Assembly (NCBI GenBank): GCA_030704615.1
Contig: CM060734.1
Location: 63,504,042-63,568,041 of the forward strand
DNA length: 64,000 nt
DNA from: Takakia lepidozioides
Taxonomy: Eukaryota; Streptophyta; Takakiopsida; Takakiales; Takakiaceae
Reading direction: 5' to 3'
Shown here: positions 34,001 to 46,900 of the stretch, piece after piece
How the letters are laid out: every line of letters begins with the position of its first letter
Position numbering within the stretch: the stretch's first letter is position 1
Translations under genes and position numbers: made by a program
Notes under the pieces: generated by a model
Told to the model about the DNA's origin: nothing
The model's database searches: none
Seen by the model: only the letters and a program-made list of their open reading frames with translations

Positions 34001-34870
34001 GATCTGGGTAGAGATGGTACCTAAATTAGGCTGTCTGAGGCCATTAAATGAGGCAAACACAGCACAATGTGCTTAGTGTTTCGTTGTCTCACTTTGACAT
34101 GTAACACACACACTCTCTCTCTGGCAAGCGCAAAGCATTGGGTCTCACTAAATTTTTCCACTGCAGAGGGATGAACTCTGAAGTTTGAAAAACCATGCTT
34201 TGCCGCATTATTAGGCCTGCCTTGGAGTACGCATCAGGAGTGTGGGTTGATAATTCCAACCAGGCTAAGTCTCCAGAATCCATTCAAGTGGGGGAAGCTT
34301 GGCATCCCTCCCTTAAGCTCCTGACGAGATGAATTCAAGGTCAGATGGTGGGGTCAGTTGCAAGGTATGACTAATATCAGATGTCCTAAGTTAATCGAGT
34401 CTATATCTTGGAAGCAGGATCGCCCCTCAAACAGGCTAAGTCCTGGCGGAAGAGGGTAGAAGAGATTGTCAAGGATCTGAACTCTGAAGTCTGCAAGTCT
34501 TGACCCTGCTGGATAAATCTTAGGGGCTGTAGTATCCAAGGCCATGTTTGTTGCCAGGAAGTTGTCTGATGAAAATAAAGTTAGGCAGAAACTTCCTGAA
34601 CTTGTTTCCAGTCTGCGACATGGGAGAGTTTACCCATTCTCGGCATTAGACTGCAATTTAAACTAAGGGTGGGAAGCCTAGCAAACAGTTGCAGAGAGGA
34701 AAGGGGGATTGCAAATGCCTGTTGGATGGGCAACCTGAAGACAATATTCATTTTCTGATTCATTGTCCTGGGTACTCTCACCAGAGAGACGCCCTCTTCA
34801 AATCCATCAAGGGAATTGTGCCTGTACAATCGATGGTCACAAGGCTACGGCAAACAACGTCTTATGAGTA

Positions 34871-34905
<35 letters not shown>

Positions 34906-37900
34906 ACACACACAAATGCACATCCTTCAAGAAGTCAGAGAAGGCATGGAGGCAGAGCTTAGTAAGTCCACAAAGAAATGCTCTCTAAAGTACATGATCT
35001 GAGCCCTGCCTCAAGTCTACTCTGAGATTTTTCAAAGGTTTTTGATGGATCTCCTAAAGAGCCAGACCCAAGGTTGACGATGACTCGTCTCTTCTCTCTG
35101 TACGCGGTTGGGTTGGAGCTCTAGGTGTGGGGCCTGACTGGGAAGTTTTAGAAGCCCTGTTTCCTCAAGGGGGAGGGCCTCAGCTGTGATGTCTCATATG
35201 GGATGCAATGTTGGCCAAGTATCTGAAATATATCGAACTGGCGAAGCAACCTCTCTGAAAGTGGGCACTGCATACGTTCATGGGGTGTATGCACACAAGG
35301 CCATCGGTCAGTTTTAGTTCTTGTGAATAGCTACACAGAGAGAGTCTGAGTTTGTGGTCCTCAATTAATTACAACAAAGTATGTTGTGCTCCCAGTCAAC
35401 AAGATAAGGGTGGAGGTTTTGACTCAAGGAGAGGACATGCAGGTGCATCAGCAGCCTTGCCACATTGTGTACACTGACTTCCGGCCCACACCATTGCAGC
35501 ACTACATATATCCTGCTGGTGGGGATGGTTTGTACCTGGTTGTTGATGAAAAAGGCATATTTCGAGATGATAGCTTTCAAAAGGCTGTAAACGTTCTCTC
35601 CTCAAAGGAAGGAGCTGATGCTACCAAGGAGAATGGAAAGCGGCAGAAAGGGATGAAAGCAAGGGAGCTCAGAGAGCCAAGTGACATCTTCAAGATTGTC
35701 AAGATGATTATGTTCCGCCAGTTTGATCCTGTCATCATTTTCAGCTTCAGCAAACGCAATTGTGAAGAATGTGCCAATCAGGTACTGCATTTGCCAAAAC
35801 GTTTTTTTGAAAATCCTGAGCCGGTCATTGCTATGGTACCTGGAGATGGAGGAATATGAATTTCAGGTGTTCTTTGTGGTCCACATGCGAGTTGTTCAAT
35901 CCCATGCCACTGATCGATCAGGAGGTAGTACTTAAGGCCTCTTTTGTCATCTTGATCTTGTATTTATCACATCACTGGTCTGTTTGCAGATGGCCAAGCT
36001 TGATTTGAATAACGAGGATGAGAAAAAATTAGTTGATGGTGTATTTTGGAATGCCATGGATTCGCTGTCGGATGATGACAAGAAGCTTCCCCAGGTTCTT
36101 TCTTCATTCACCTTTCATTTGTGTTGCTATGAAGTGCTGATTTCGTATCTTGATTATTCTATTATGGTGATCATACTTAAAGGTGCAGGGAGGGAGGGGC
36201 AGGTCTCTCAGCTTTTGCCGTTGCTGAAACGAGGTATTGGCATCCACCATTCTGGCCTTCTTCCCATTCTGAAGGAAGTCATTGAGATCCTCTTCCAAGA
36301 AGGCCTTATCAAGGTGCAAGCATGTCACTGCTCCTCCTTAGCTCCATCTACTCTGTCACTTGCTCCGGCTTTTGCTTGTTGTGCTCGGCATAAGGTAGCA
36401 GCAATGCAATAGGTTGGTACAAGTCATTGCTATTGAACAATTGGGTGAATTGTCTTGTATTCTGTTATTGAACCCAATGTTAAAGTTTGTTCGCTTGTTG
36501 TCCTGAGACCTTAGGAACGTTCTGTGCAGATCTCTTCTTTCTTCTTTCTGACATGTTGTTAGGTGTTGTTACAAACTTGCAAAGTGGTGCTTTCCTGGAT
36601 GCGGTCTCTTCTACTTGGTTTATTTTTCAGAAGTAAGTTTTGTGCTTACATGCATTAGACAAATATATGACAATGCTCTATATTCTAACTAGGGTATGAT
36701 TGCCCAAAGCTGCCTATGATGACTTTGTAAACTTACCAGAGGAGTGGGTTTTGGGTTGGTGGGATAAGTGCCTGTTTGCGACAGAGACATTTAGTATAGG
36801 GTTGAACATGCCGGCAAAGACTGTGGTGTTCACCAATGTGCGCAAGTTTGATGGTGACAAGTTCCGGTGGATCACAAGTGGTGAGTACATCCAGATGAGT
36901 GGGCGTGCTGGGCGACGCGGGCTTGATGATCGTGGCATTTGCATCCTCATGCTGGATGAGAAGTTAGAACCCTCCATTGCCAAAGCTATGGTCAAGGGTG
37001 CCGCTGACCCTCTTAATAGGTATAAAACTGCTCTCTCTCTGTCTCTCCCTTTGCTGTTTTTTAGGGTTTCAGTTGTGAGCTCTTCAAATCTTGAAGATGC
37101 TCATTTCCTGTTTGTACTTTGATGTGTTGCTATGCAAAGACACTCACAAGGTGTACCCCTTGTAAGCTGTCCTTGCTTTTCTCCTTTAAGAAAAGGATGA
37201 TGTACCTGCTTTACCTCTTTGAAAATGACAATTGCAAGTATTTTTGACCACCTGTATAAAACCCTTCATTCAGGTGAGCAATTATGATCCCCTCCTTGCC
37301 CTAACTACCCCATTTAATGTACAATGAGGTATTTCCAAACAGGTGGCTCTCTAATAGTCAGCCATCAACACCATGAATGGCTCTTTATGGCTTTCAATTG
37401 AGTTAGCAGCTCCTCCAGTAGTTGATGCTAATCTCATCATAATTATGCGGTAAAAAAAGGGGGAAAGCCACTCCTTTCCCTCTATGTATAAGAGTGTGTT
37501 CGCTTCAGTCTCGGCCATCTTTCTCTAGTTCCAGAGGTGACCGTGCTACAAGTAAGGAGCATGGCATCATGGCACACTTCAAGGTCCCCCTCTATCTTCC
37601 AGTTCAGTTTGTAGTGAAATGCATTGCCTTAGCAATCTCTTTCATCTTGTCAAGTGGAGAGCTTGAAGGTTATAACTGTTTGTATGTGTGGAAAGCTTCA
37701 ATGTTAGCTTGCTTTCTCTCATTGAATGGGTGTCCTACTCTCTTCTAAACCTTTGGATGAACTGTCTTAAGAGTGGATATCCAATGGCCACAAGGCTACG
37801 GCAAACAACGTCTTATGAGTACATTCTCTCTTCCCTCCAAGCCTGGGCCTAGTTATTGGGCAAAGCACACACAGCAGATTGATGCTTGTGTAAAGGGATT

Positions 37901-40900
37901 TCTAGAGGATATCTGGAAACTCGGATCGGTTGTCTGTTCCCAGGTAAGTCATACTACTGGCGTCAGCCCCTGATAAAGATAGTTTTTGTACCTTTGTCTT
38001 CCGCTCAAACAGGGCGTGGGGGCCACGTCAAACAGTGTCATATTAGTACATTCTCATTCTCTTTGATTGTCCCTTGTAGTTCTACTGTGTCCCAAAAGGC
38101 CCTCTGGGTGGCCGTAGAAAACTTCTCTTTTTTGCACTAAGGTTTATGTTATAATCGATATGAGAAAAGGAGTACTCCTCCCCCTCTCTCTCCCTCCCTC
38201 TCTTCCCTCTTGTTGCCCTGCATACAACCCAGACTGACGGGCAGATGCCTTCCCCATGCATGTCATTTCTATGGTAAAGGCAGGGCTATAAAACTAGAAT
38301 CAATGTCTCTGCAACCGGGCTGGTGATGGACAAGTGCCTCTGTGAGAGCCTTAATGGCAGTTGCAGGAAAATAATTTAATACCTTCAGCTGAGTTTCGGG
38401 GATAAGCTAATCCCTGGTGGGTGCGAACCCACCAAAGGGTCTGGGATGGTTAGTTTCCCGCAGGGGGATGGCTATGAGGCCATGGCAAACAATGTCTTAT
38501 GAGTACATTCTCTTTCGTCTTATTCTAACCAAACTAGGCGCAGGGTCTATAGCTACAAGGCTATTGAAACCTCTTGTAAGGACAGTCTCTCTCTCTCTGT
38601 CTCTCCCCCAAATGAATGTAAGCATAGAGCTTCCCTGAACTTGTTTCGATTCTGTGACATGGGCAAGGACCTTAAGGATGATCTGAAGGGCCTACCTACC
38701 CTCGGCACTAGACTGAGATTCAAACTCAGGGCGAGGAGCATACCTTTGAAGAATAGACCAATGCAGAGAGGAAAAGGAGATTGTCATTACCCAATGTGCG
38801 GGCAATGTGAAGACTATATTCATTTTCTGATACATTGTCCAGGGTATTCTCACCAGAGTGTGACAGTCTTCAGGACAATCAAAAGTATTGTCCCATTACC
38901 TCTGTTCACCAACTTTCAAAATCTTGAGGCTGAGCCTAAAATCCTGGGCCTGTTGGGGTGTATCTTTTGGGCTGCTCACACACAGCAGATTGATGCTTGT
39001 GCGAAGGGCATCTGGAGGATATCTGGAATGCCCAAACTAATTGTTTATACCAAGATAAGTCACTACTGGAGTGAACCCCTCATAATGGTAGTTTCTGGTC
39101 CCTTTTGTTCTGCATAAACCGGGGTCTATGGCCGCAAGGCTATGGCAAACAACATCTTATGAGTACATTCTCTAATACTTTTGAAAGCTGCATATATCTG
39201 TTTCTTATGTTTCTCTCCGGAGAAATTTGATAGTTTATTTTGGATAAACCTTTCCTAGGCTGAGGTGGCTTTGTGCCTTCCACTATCTGCTACTACATAC
39301 ATGGTCTGTGAAGACAGAAGGGAGAATGGACGTCCGTGCAGGTTCCTAATGAACCAAGATGACATTTGAGGGCAAACTAATCCTGATATCTTGTGTTAGG
39401 CCTTGTAGCAGCAGCATACTGAGTATATTTGTACACCTTCTACATGATCTGGTCAATGTACATTGCTCTTTTGGCCGGTCTACTGTAGCCAATGCCCTGT
39501 TCAGAATTAGGATACCTGAAAATGAGAGGCTTGAGGGTTGTCTTGACCTGGTCCACAACCACCTCCACAAATTTTGGAGTAAAGTTAGTACCAACCACTT
39601 TATTCTTGATTGAGTTGAGTCAGTGGCCCTCCTTACTTTCAGCCACTTACCTTAAACTAAGAGTAGAATCGATGGTAATGTTCTATGAGCTGCACTGTAT
39701 AAACAAAGGAAGTATGACGCAAACAGTACTTCTGTCACACTCTTCTGACCAAGATGCATTTTTGAAAGCCTTGACAAGATGAAACAGACTCTGGCACAGA
39801 TGGTGCATTGCACCCGAAATTGCCATGGTTCATTATCTAGAATTTCTTCCTGGCTCTATCATTTTCTGGTACCAGTGGCCTTGGCTCTAGCTTTGCTGAA
39901 GAACTCATACCTGCAAGACAATTCCATATCCAGCTCTGTGATTTCAGACAAAGAACCAAAAATTCATAGAAGTAGAGAGGCCCACACCTGCACCCGTCGC
40001 AGAAAACACCACATAGGATGTGGGTAATTGAGAATGTGCGAGGTTAATGGCAGGCCCTCGTGTGCTATAGGTTTCCAAACTGAACCAGTATGTATAATAT
40101 CAGAACGTAAGCCCCACTTGGGTACAACCATGCAAGGGAGTCATAGGCGTAGATCACTTAGCCGCCACCACCGAAAGCGTTTGTGGAGGAATCTAGTCAT
40201 CATGAAGGTCTTTAGTGCTTCCCTTCTTCCAAAATACTGAACATACATATTCCCTTTTTGGTCTTTTCGCTTTACACATTGATTCCATGTGGCTCACTGC
40301 CTTCACTCTGCTCGTCATGCATAGCCCATTGCTGTGTATAGAAATCCTTGGCTGCTTACTTGCAGTGAGCAACCAATTTGTGCCACTACCTATGAGAGGA
40401 CTTCAGGAAAGACTAACAGTGGGTTGCCCAAATTATACTATTGAGATTTCTCCAATCCACTAAGATAGTGGCATCTAGAAAGTGTGCGATGCCTTTTTCT
40501 TTCCCCTATTTTTTGATGAATGAAGTCCCAGTACTGTGCACTTTTGCAATGGAGGCAGTTCAAGGTTAGTTACTGCTTTGGATTAGGTACAGAATGGGGT
40601 GTTTTTGGAATACAAGGGGCTTAATTAATGGTGGATTAGTGAAGCTAACTACACAGCCGCTTAGTGATTCTCATTTCAAGTTCCTCATTCATTGTTGAAA
40701 GTGGAGGCGGGTGTTTTTGGACAATGGCCAGTTAATACAGCAGCCAGGCATGAAGGCAATGGTATGCATGGTTCACTTTATATACTGCTACAATGCACAC
40801 ATTTTATCATACTTCAGTTTACGGGAGAATGGGAAATGAGGGGCCGTGGAGTCTTCCAGCTGTGTCCACCGGGTCGGCTAGTTTAGGGTTCTGAGATGGC

Positions 40901-43900
40901 ATGTCTGAGGAGTTGTAGGTAACTCAGGGGAGACTTAGGGGTCCTACTTGTACGCATACGGTCAGATTTTGCACAGGTCGTCATCTATGCAGGGAAGTTC
41001 TGGGTCCCTCCATAGGTAGATGCGCGAGTTCCGCACTGGGAGGCAGGTACTTCTGGGCCCACACATGGCGCCTGGTTTTGCCAGTTTTTTGGGAAAGGTG
41101 TAGGTGCACGCCTTGTGCACTCAGGGCACCTTTAGGTGCGTATCAGGGATGAATATATGGCATTTCAGGAGGGATCACTGAGCAGAAGTGGGATAATGTG
41201 CTATGATTCATATATAATGCATCCTTGATTGGAAAATTTTGTGCTTTGCACAAGTGATTGTTGCTTCATTTGCTATTCTGCTCATGTAATTTTTGTGACA
41301 CCCTTTGAGCAGTGCACACTGCTTAAAAGCACACTTCTAGATACCACCACCTTAGGTTAGTGATATAGTGCATAGTCACTATACATCACTATGAGGTATG
41401 TTGTCGTAGCATGAGCTCATTTCCAGAACTTATGTTGTCCAAGCTGTGAGCTGTTTGATCAAGTTTTAAACCATGTGTGGTAAGTTTGCAGTGACTTGAT
41501 AGAGGTGTTGGTTGAAAACAGAGTAAAATACAATGCTGCTTGACATAGCAGGTATTTTCTTATCTCCTACTCTCCATCACAGAGCAGTATAGCAGTTCAT
41601 GAAAAACTATGAAGCATTCTGCCTATCTCTGTGGCATATTTAAGATGGGAGGGAAACTCTTACTTTGATCATATACAATATCACCACCACCCACCCTGAT
41701 CACCTCTATGGATATGGAGTCAATGCTGAGTCTGGAGCAAGAGGAAATGTGACAGAGCCTTCTTTGAAGTTGTCTATAAATTGGTCCAGTTTGGAATAGA
41801 CAAAACCTTTGTTGTCAAGGCAAGACAAGCCCTCTCTCTCTCTCTCTCTCTCTCAAAGGAAAGAAGCAAACATGGTGAGTGCGAACCCCACAAAAGGCTC
41901 CGGGAGGGTTAGTTTCCCATGGGGTTGATGGCTGTAGGGCTATGGAAGACCAAGGTTCGCAGGGAACAGCATGAGTACATTCTGTTTCAGAGGAAAGAGG
42001 CAAGACCTCAGATCACACTTTTGAACCCTCGAGTAGCACCTTGCAAAGTTGAGATATGCCAGTGAGTTCAAGCCACCAAGGGCGGATAAAGCACAGAATC
42101 CTTGTGCAATGTTTGGTATTTGGTTGTTTCATTCTGTGGTTTTACAGTGTTGTTATGTCCGTTGTAGGAACAATTGTTTTGTTCCTATGCAGGATGTAAT
42201 ACTTTTTTTTCTGTAAGCCAAGTCGGAGGAGGAAATTGATTCCGAAGTTAGCACTGCCATATGCTTAAATGTATGAGCTGCATCTTGGCGCAAGTCTTTG
42301 CTGACCCTCCTTTCATCATCAGGACTAGGTGGCTCCCCACATTTCTGCAAGCTAGTTCAGCTGGGAAGAGTAAACGGTTAGGGTGAGGTTACTATGTCAA
42401 GGGTTGCCTAGTAGGCACCAAGAGTCCTAATGTGGTGAGTATACATATCCGCACCCTCCCTCCCTCTCTCTCTGTCTCTCCCTTGTTTTGTCCACTTGCT
42501 CCAAGACCTTCAGTCTCGCTCTGGCAATGCAAGAACTGAAGTCCAAAGAGCAGTGGATTCTAGGGAGAGTTTTGTCTGTGGCTGACAAGATCATTGGGAG
42601 GAAACTAATTGTCTGCGGTAGAGCTGTTAATTGGTGGACCAATGAGATTAAACTCAAGATAGCTGAGAGATGAGTCCTCTATAAAGACTGCTGAAATGTG
42701 AATACCAAAAAAGAATTGTGGGCTAGGTACTACCAGATCCACAAAGATATCAATCAGATTGGTGTCAGAAGAAATTATACTGGGAGAAGCTACACAGTGA
42801 AATAAACCATGGTGGTAATATAAGAGATTCTGGTTGGCCCTTCAAAGTGTGTACAAGCCGAAAAACTGTCAGCAAGTGCAAGCACTGAGGACTACTAAAG
42901 GTGCGGTGGTGACTTCAACGGTTGACATTGTCAAACCTTTGAAACGGGGTCCTGTGAAGAATAGAAGGACACAGTTTGACAAACTGTTCCTATGATTCAA
43001 GACAGCCCTGATGAATTAAAGTATATTTCAAAGGCTTACAATGCTCCCATTACTTCTTCTGAGATTGTGGAAGCAATTGAGCATCGTTGCAAGAGCCAAG
43101 ATATCCGTTGCTGAGAGTAGTTACTAGTTTGCTACCTGCTCGCCTCCCGCGCCCTCCGCCGGGACGGTGGGGCAGGGGGCGAGCCTGGCTCAAAGGATAT
43201 AAAGCTGGTGGACCTGATGGCATATTCAACGAGCTTATCTACACGGTGGCGATCCCATGATAGAGGCCCTTGTACTTCTCTTTTACCTTATCTGGAGGAC
43301 TGAAATATTCCCCTTTCGCTTGCGACAGGGGGTCATTGTCAGTCTATACAAGAAGGGTGACAGAGAAGAACCGGGGAACTACCGAGGCATCACGCTCCTC
43401 AATGCAGTTGGCAAGACATTCTGCAGAGTTATAAGTACTCATCTCAAGGTTGATCTGGATTCTAGAGGTTGTTTCCATGAAGGCCAAGCTGGCTTTCGGC
43501 GAAACAGGGGCTGTGTGGACCATATCTTCAATCTAAGCCAGATTATCCAGGGAAGAAAGAAAGAAGGGAAACCCAATTTTGTATTTTTCTTGGATGTCAA
43601 AAAGGCTCATGACACAGTGTGGAGAGATGGTCTATGGCTCCGACTCTGGTCATGTGGGATCAAGGGAAATATGTGGAGAGTGGTCCGTAATTGTATGCTC
43701 ACACCAATAGTTGTGTCACTGTTTATGGACAGAAGTCTAACTTCTTTGACATACACCAAGGTGTAGCTCAAGGATGTACCCTCTCCCCTCTGCTCTTCAA
43801 TGCTTTCATCAATCAACTCCTTGAGGATGGGGAAAGTGAGGGATTTGGGTTAAGGGTGGGTGATGCAACCATACTAGCCTTTATGTTTGCGGATGACTTC

Positions 43901-46900
43901 ACAGGCATAGGGGAGACTGCTTCCAATCTCCATTCATTGATGGTGAGGATAGCTCAGCTTATTTGATGCAAGACAAGTTTTGTTCTCTGAGAAGAGGCGA
44001 TGTGTGAAATAAACATGGGCTCCTCCATATGTTGTTGCACATGCCATATTCGCCACGACACTAAGTATTGATGGTGTGGGGGTCCAGTGCATTTCACCTG
44101 GGCTACAACATGCTGTTAAATCAGATGCGGTGTGAAGAAAGCAATCCCGAAGAGCTATTGCGGCAGTCATTCCACCAGTTCCAGTCTGACCATGCTTTGC
44201 CACAGCTCCAGGTGAGTTCTCTCCTCTACCTTCTTGATTGTGACACATGCTCTATGGCTTATGGGTGGGCTGTGTATGCTGCACATGAATTATGAGTGCT
44301 TTCCCATGTGATCACCAATACCCTTTGGCTTTTAAGCTATCTCGATGCTGAAGGTGGAAATGAACGATTTTGGCTCTGTTTCACCAAAAAGCAGTACGAC
44401 CCGCTCTTGATCACTCCACAACAAGCTCGATGATGTTCTGTAGTGGGTGACTGGTTGCTGACTAGGCTGTTGCAGTATGCTACCCCATTAACTGTCTGTG
44501 TTTTCTGTAGAGCAGAAACGGGTGAAGGAACTGGAAGAGGAGCGGGAGGGCATAAGTATCGAGGGTGAGGACCAAGTCCAAGACTACTACATGCTACTCC
44601 ATCAGCTGTACAGCTTGAGGTCTGACATCCGCAGCATTGCTTTTTCTCCTCGCTACTGCCTGCCCTTTCTTCAGCCTGGTCGGTTAGTACGACTTGTACC
44701 CTGCACCAAGGAAGGTGAGGATGCAGTGCTGGCTATGAATGGTGCACCAATTTGGGGGGTCGTTGTCAACTTTGATAAGGCACCTGGTGCTGCTAAGGAA
44801 TTGATCGATGGTATGGTTTCCCTTAACCTTGGTTGCCTGCCTGTCTTGTTTTTGTTTGTTCAGGGTTTAAGGTTGTGTGTTAAAGCAACCAGGGAGTTGA
44901 AAAGCTTATGTTTCTCATGGGGAGTGGTGAACTGTGCTACCAGATATATTTGTGGAATGGGAGGAGACTGCAGTTTTCGCTGGCAATATAATGTTTCCAA
45001 ATCCCATAAACAAGAAATATGCCATAGGGTAGTGATCAGTATCTCCGTAGGCAGGCATGGTATTACAACTTACTGTGCAATGATTCATAGGCAGGAAGAT
45101 TGCCTGTTTTTGCACAGTGGAAGACAAGCAACGTGAAGAACATCGGATAAGGCATGTCAGAATCATACAGAGGGGGTTGTGCATGTTGGCTTGCGTACAG
45201 AGGATGGTGGAAGCCCCCAGGCAGATGAAGCTAAATACAGGATAGATGTGCTTGCCAATTGTTTAACGTGTGACGTGGGAGGGCATCACAAACTGGTGCA
45301 GCCTGTGTCCCTGGATGAGACAGGGGAGCCGGCAGTAGCAGCTATCTCCCTTTTGCAGGCCTGTGTTCATTGTCCTATTTCCACTCTGTTTCTAGGTGCT
45401 TCCTCATGTTAGTCTTGCATTATCTTCTAGTCTACATTTTAGACGGTAAGCAATCGTCTGTTCCACTTTGTATAACTCTTCCTGAACAGTATTTGTGATG
45501 ATAAGCTTTCCGTTTTTCCATGCCAGAATGTAGTATTGTGGGCTTGTTGGCCTCATCAAGTTGAATGGGATTGGACTGAGATGGACAGGTTGAGAGCTTG
45601 AGTGCGATACGCATCTACATTCCTAAGGACCTGCGACCTATTGAAGCACGTGAACGGTGCCTGAAAACAGTTATGGAGGTGCTGCGCCGCTTCCCTGAAG
45701 GCCCTCAACAGCTTGACCCGGAGGACGATATGCAGGTGAGATAATCACACCTTACATGAGAGGATGGAGGGGTTTTCAGAAGAAACAGGTGGAGACACAG
45801 ATGGTTGGAAAGGACAGTGGACAGTCCAGATGGATTTGGAGATTGATGCAGACAGAGATAGAATTGAAGAATCAAATGGGTACATCAGAGAGACAAACAG
45901 TCACATGAAAGTGACACTGATTGGATAGAAAGGGATGGCCAGGGATGGCCAGTAGTCAGGATCTGATTAGAGGGGGAGTATTAGCTGGAGCCTTGTAGCC
46001 ATAGACTCCAGAGGCTGTTGAGACACAGCAGAAATAGCAGGGGGCTTAAATATGGGTAATACCATTGCCAGAGTTTCCTGAATATTAAAGTTGATTCTCG
46101 CCTTAGAGAGTCTTTTCAGGATTCTGACACAAGGAGCAGCTTTCTATCCAAGCTGTTTGAAAGAGGTGTAGCGAGTTTTATTCTTGGAGCCAGTTGTCTG
46201 AAGGATGTTCATTGCATTAGATTAAGGATCCTCTGGTATCCTCAACTGACGGCCCCTTAATTCTTACTAGTCTCAAACGCTTGCAATGGTAGAGCATATG
46301 GAGTTTCCAAAGAGGCAGTGCTCTTCATCCTGATTGGTATGGTCCAGTGCCCATGTCATCTACGTAGACCATGAGATATCATGAGGCTGTAGAAATGTGA
46401 TTGGGACTCAGCATGTAGATCTCACCCAGGCTACGCCTAGGTATGGTGAGACCCATAGATCTAGGGAGATGTGATAGTGGCAGCAGCTGACAGGCCAGTC
46501 TATGACATGGGTGGAGTGGACAGGTGGAGAGTGGGGCATATAAGAAGGCCATCCGGAGAGTTGAGGCAGTAGAGGTTCTTCTTGCAGGGCATGCCCTGGC
46601 CCAGTCGCCTACACTAGGTCCACGCCTGCGCACTTTTTGCCACAAGGAGGATCTGACTGCATGCATACGCTTGGCACGTAAGGAAGTGCGTGCTGCTTCT
46701 ACATTGGTATTTAAGGATGAACTAAAGGGGCGACGGCGCGTTCTGCGACGCCTGGGGTAAGTTATTCTGAGATTCTGCACTGTTTTTTCATTGCATTCTT
46801 TCCTTTCTAGTGTCATCCATGTGTCGGCAACTTGTATGTGGCCTTCTCTGTATAGAACTGAGGCTATTCCGATGTTTTCTTTTGTCCGTTCGTTGTTCAA

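Larger units (their letters stand above)
37020..44087 (+). other. 7.1-kb intron 7 of the helicase gene, filled with LINE and SINE-like pieces
   Basis: The exon before ends PLN plus two bases of a Ser codon and the exon after supplies the third base, so splicing is well supported across 7,068 bases. The individual inserts are listed separately. Stretches without recognisable content are about 37.1-37.78 kb, 39.65-40.58 kb, 40.75-41.8 kb and 42.0-42.48 kb. Confidence 0.85.
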
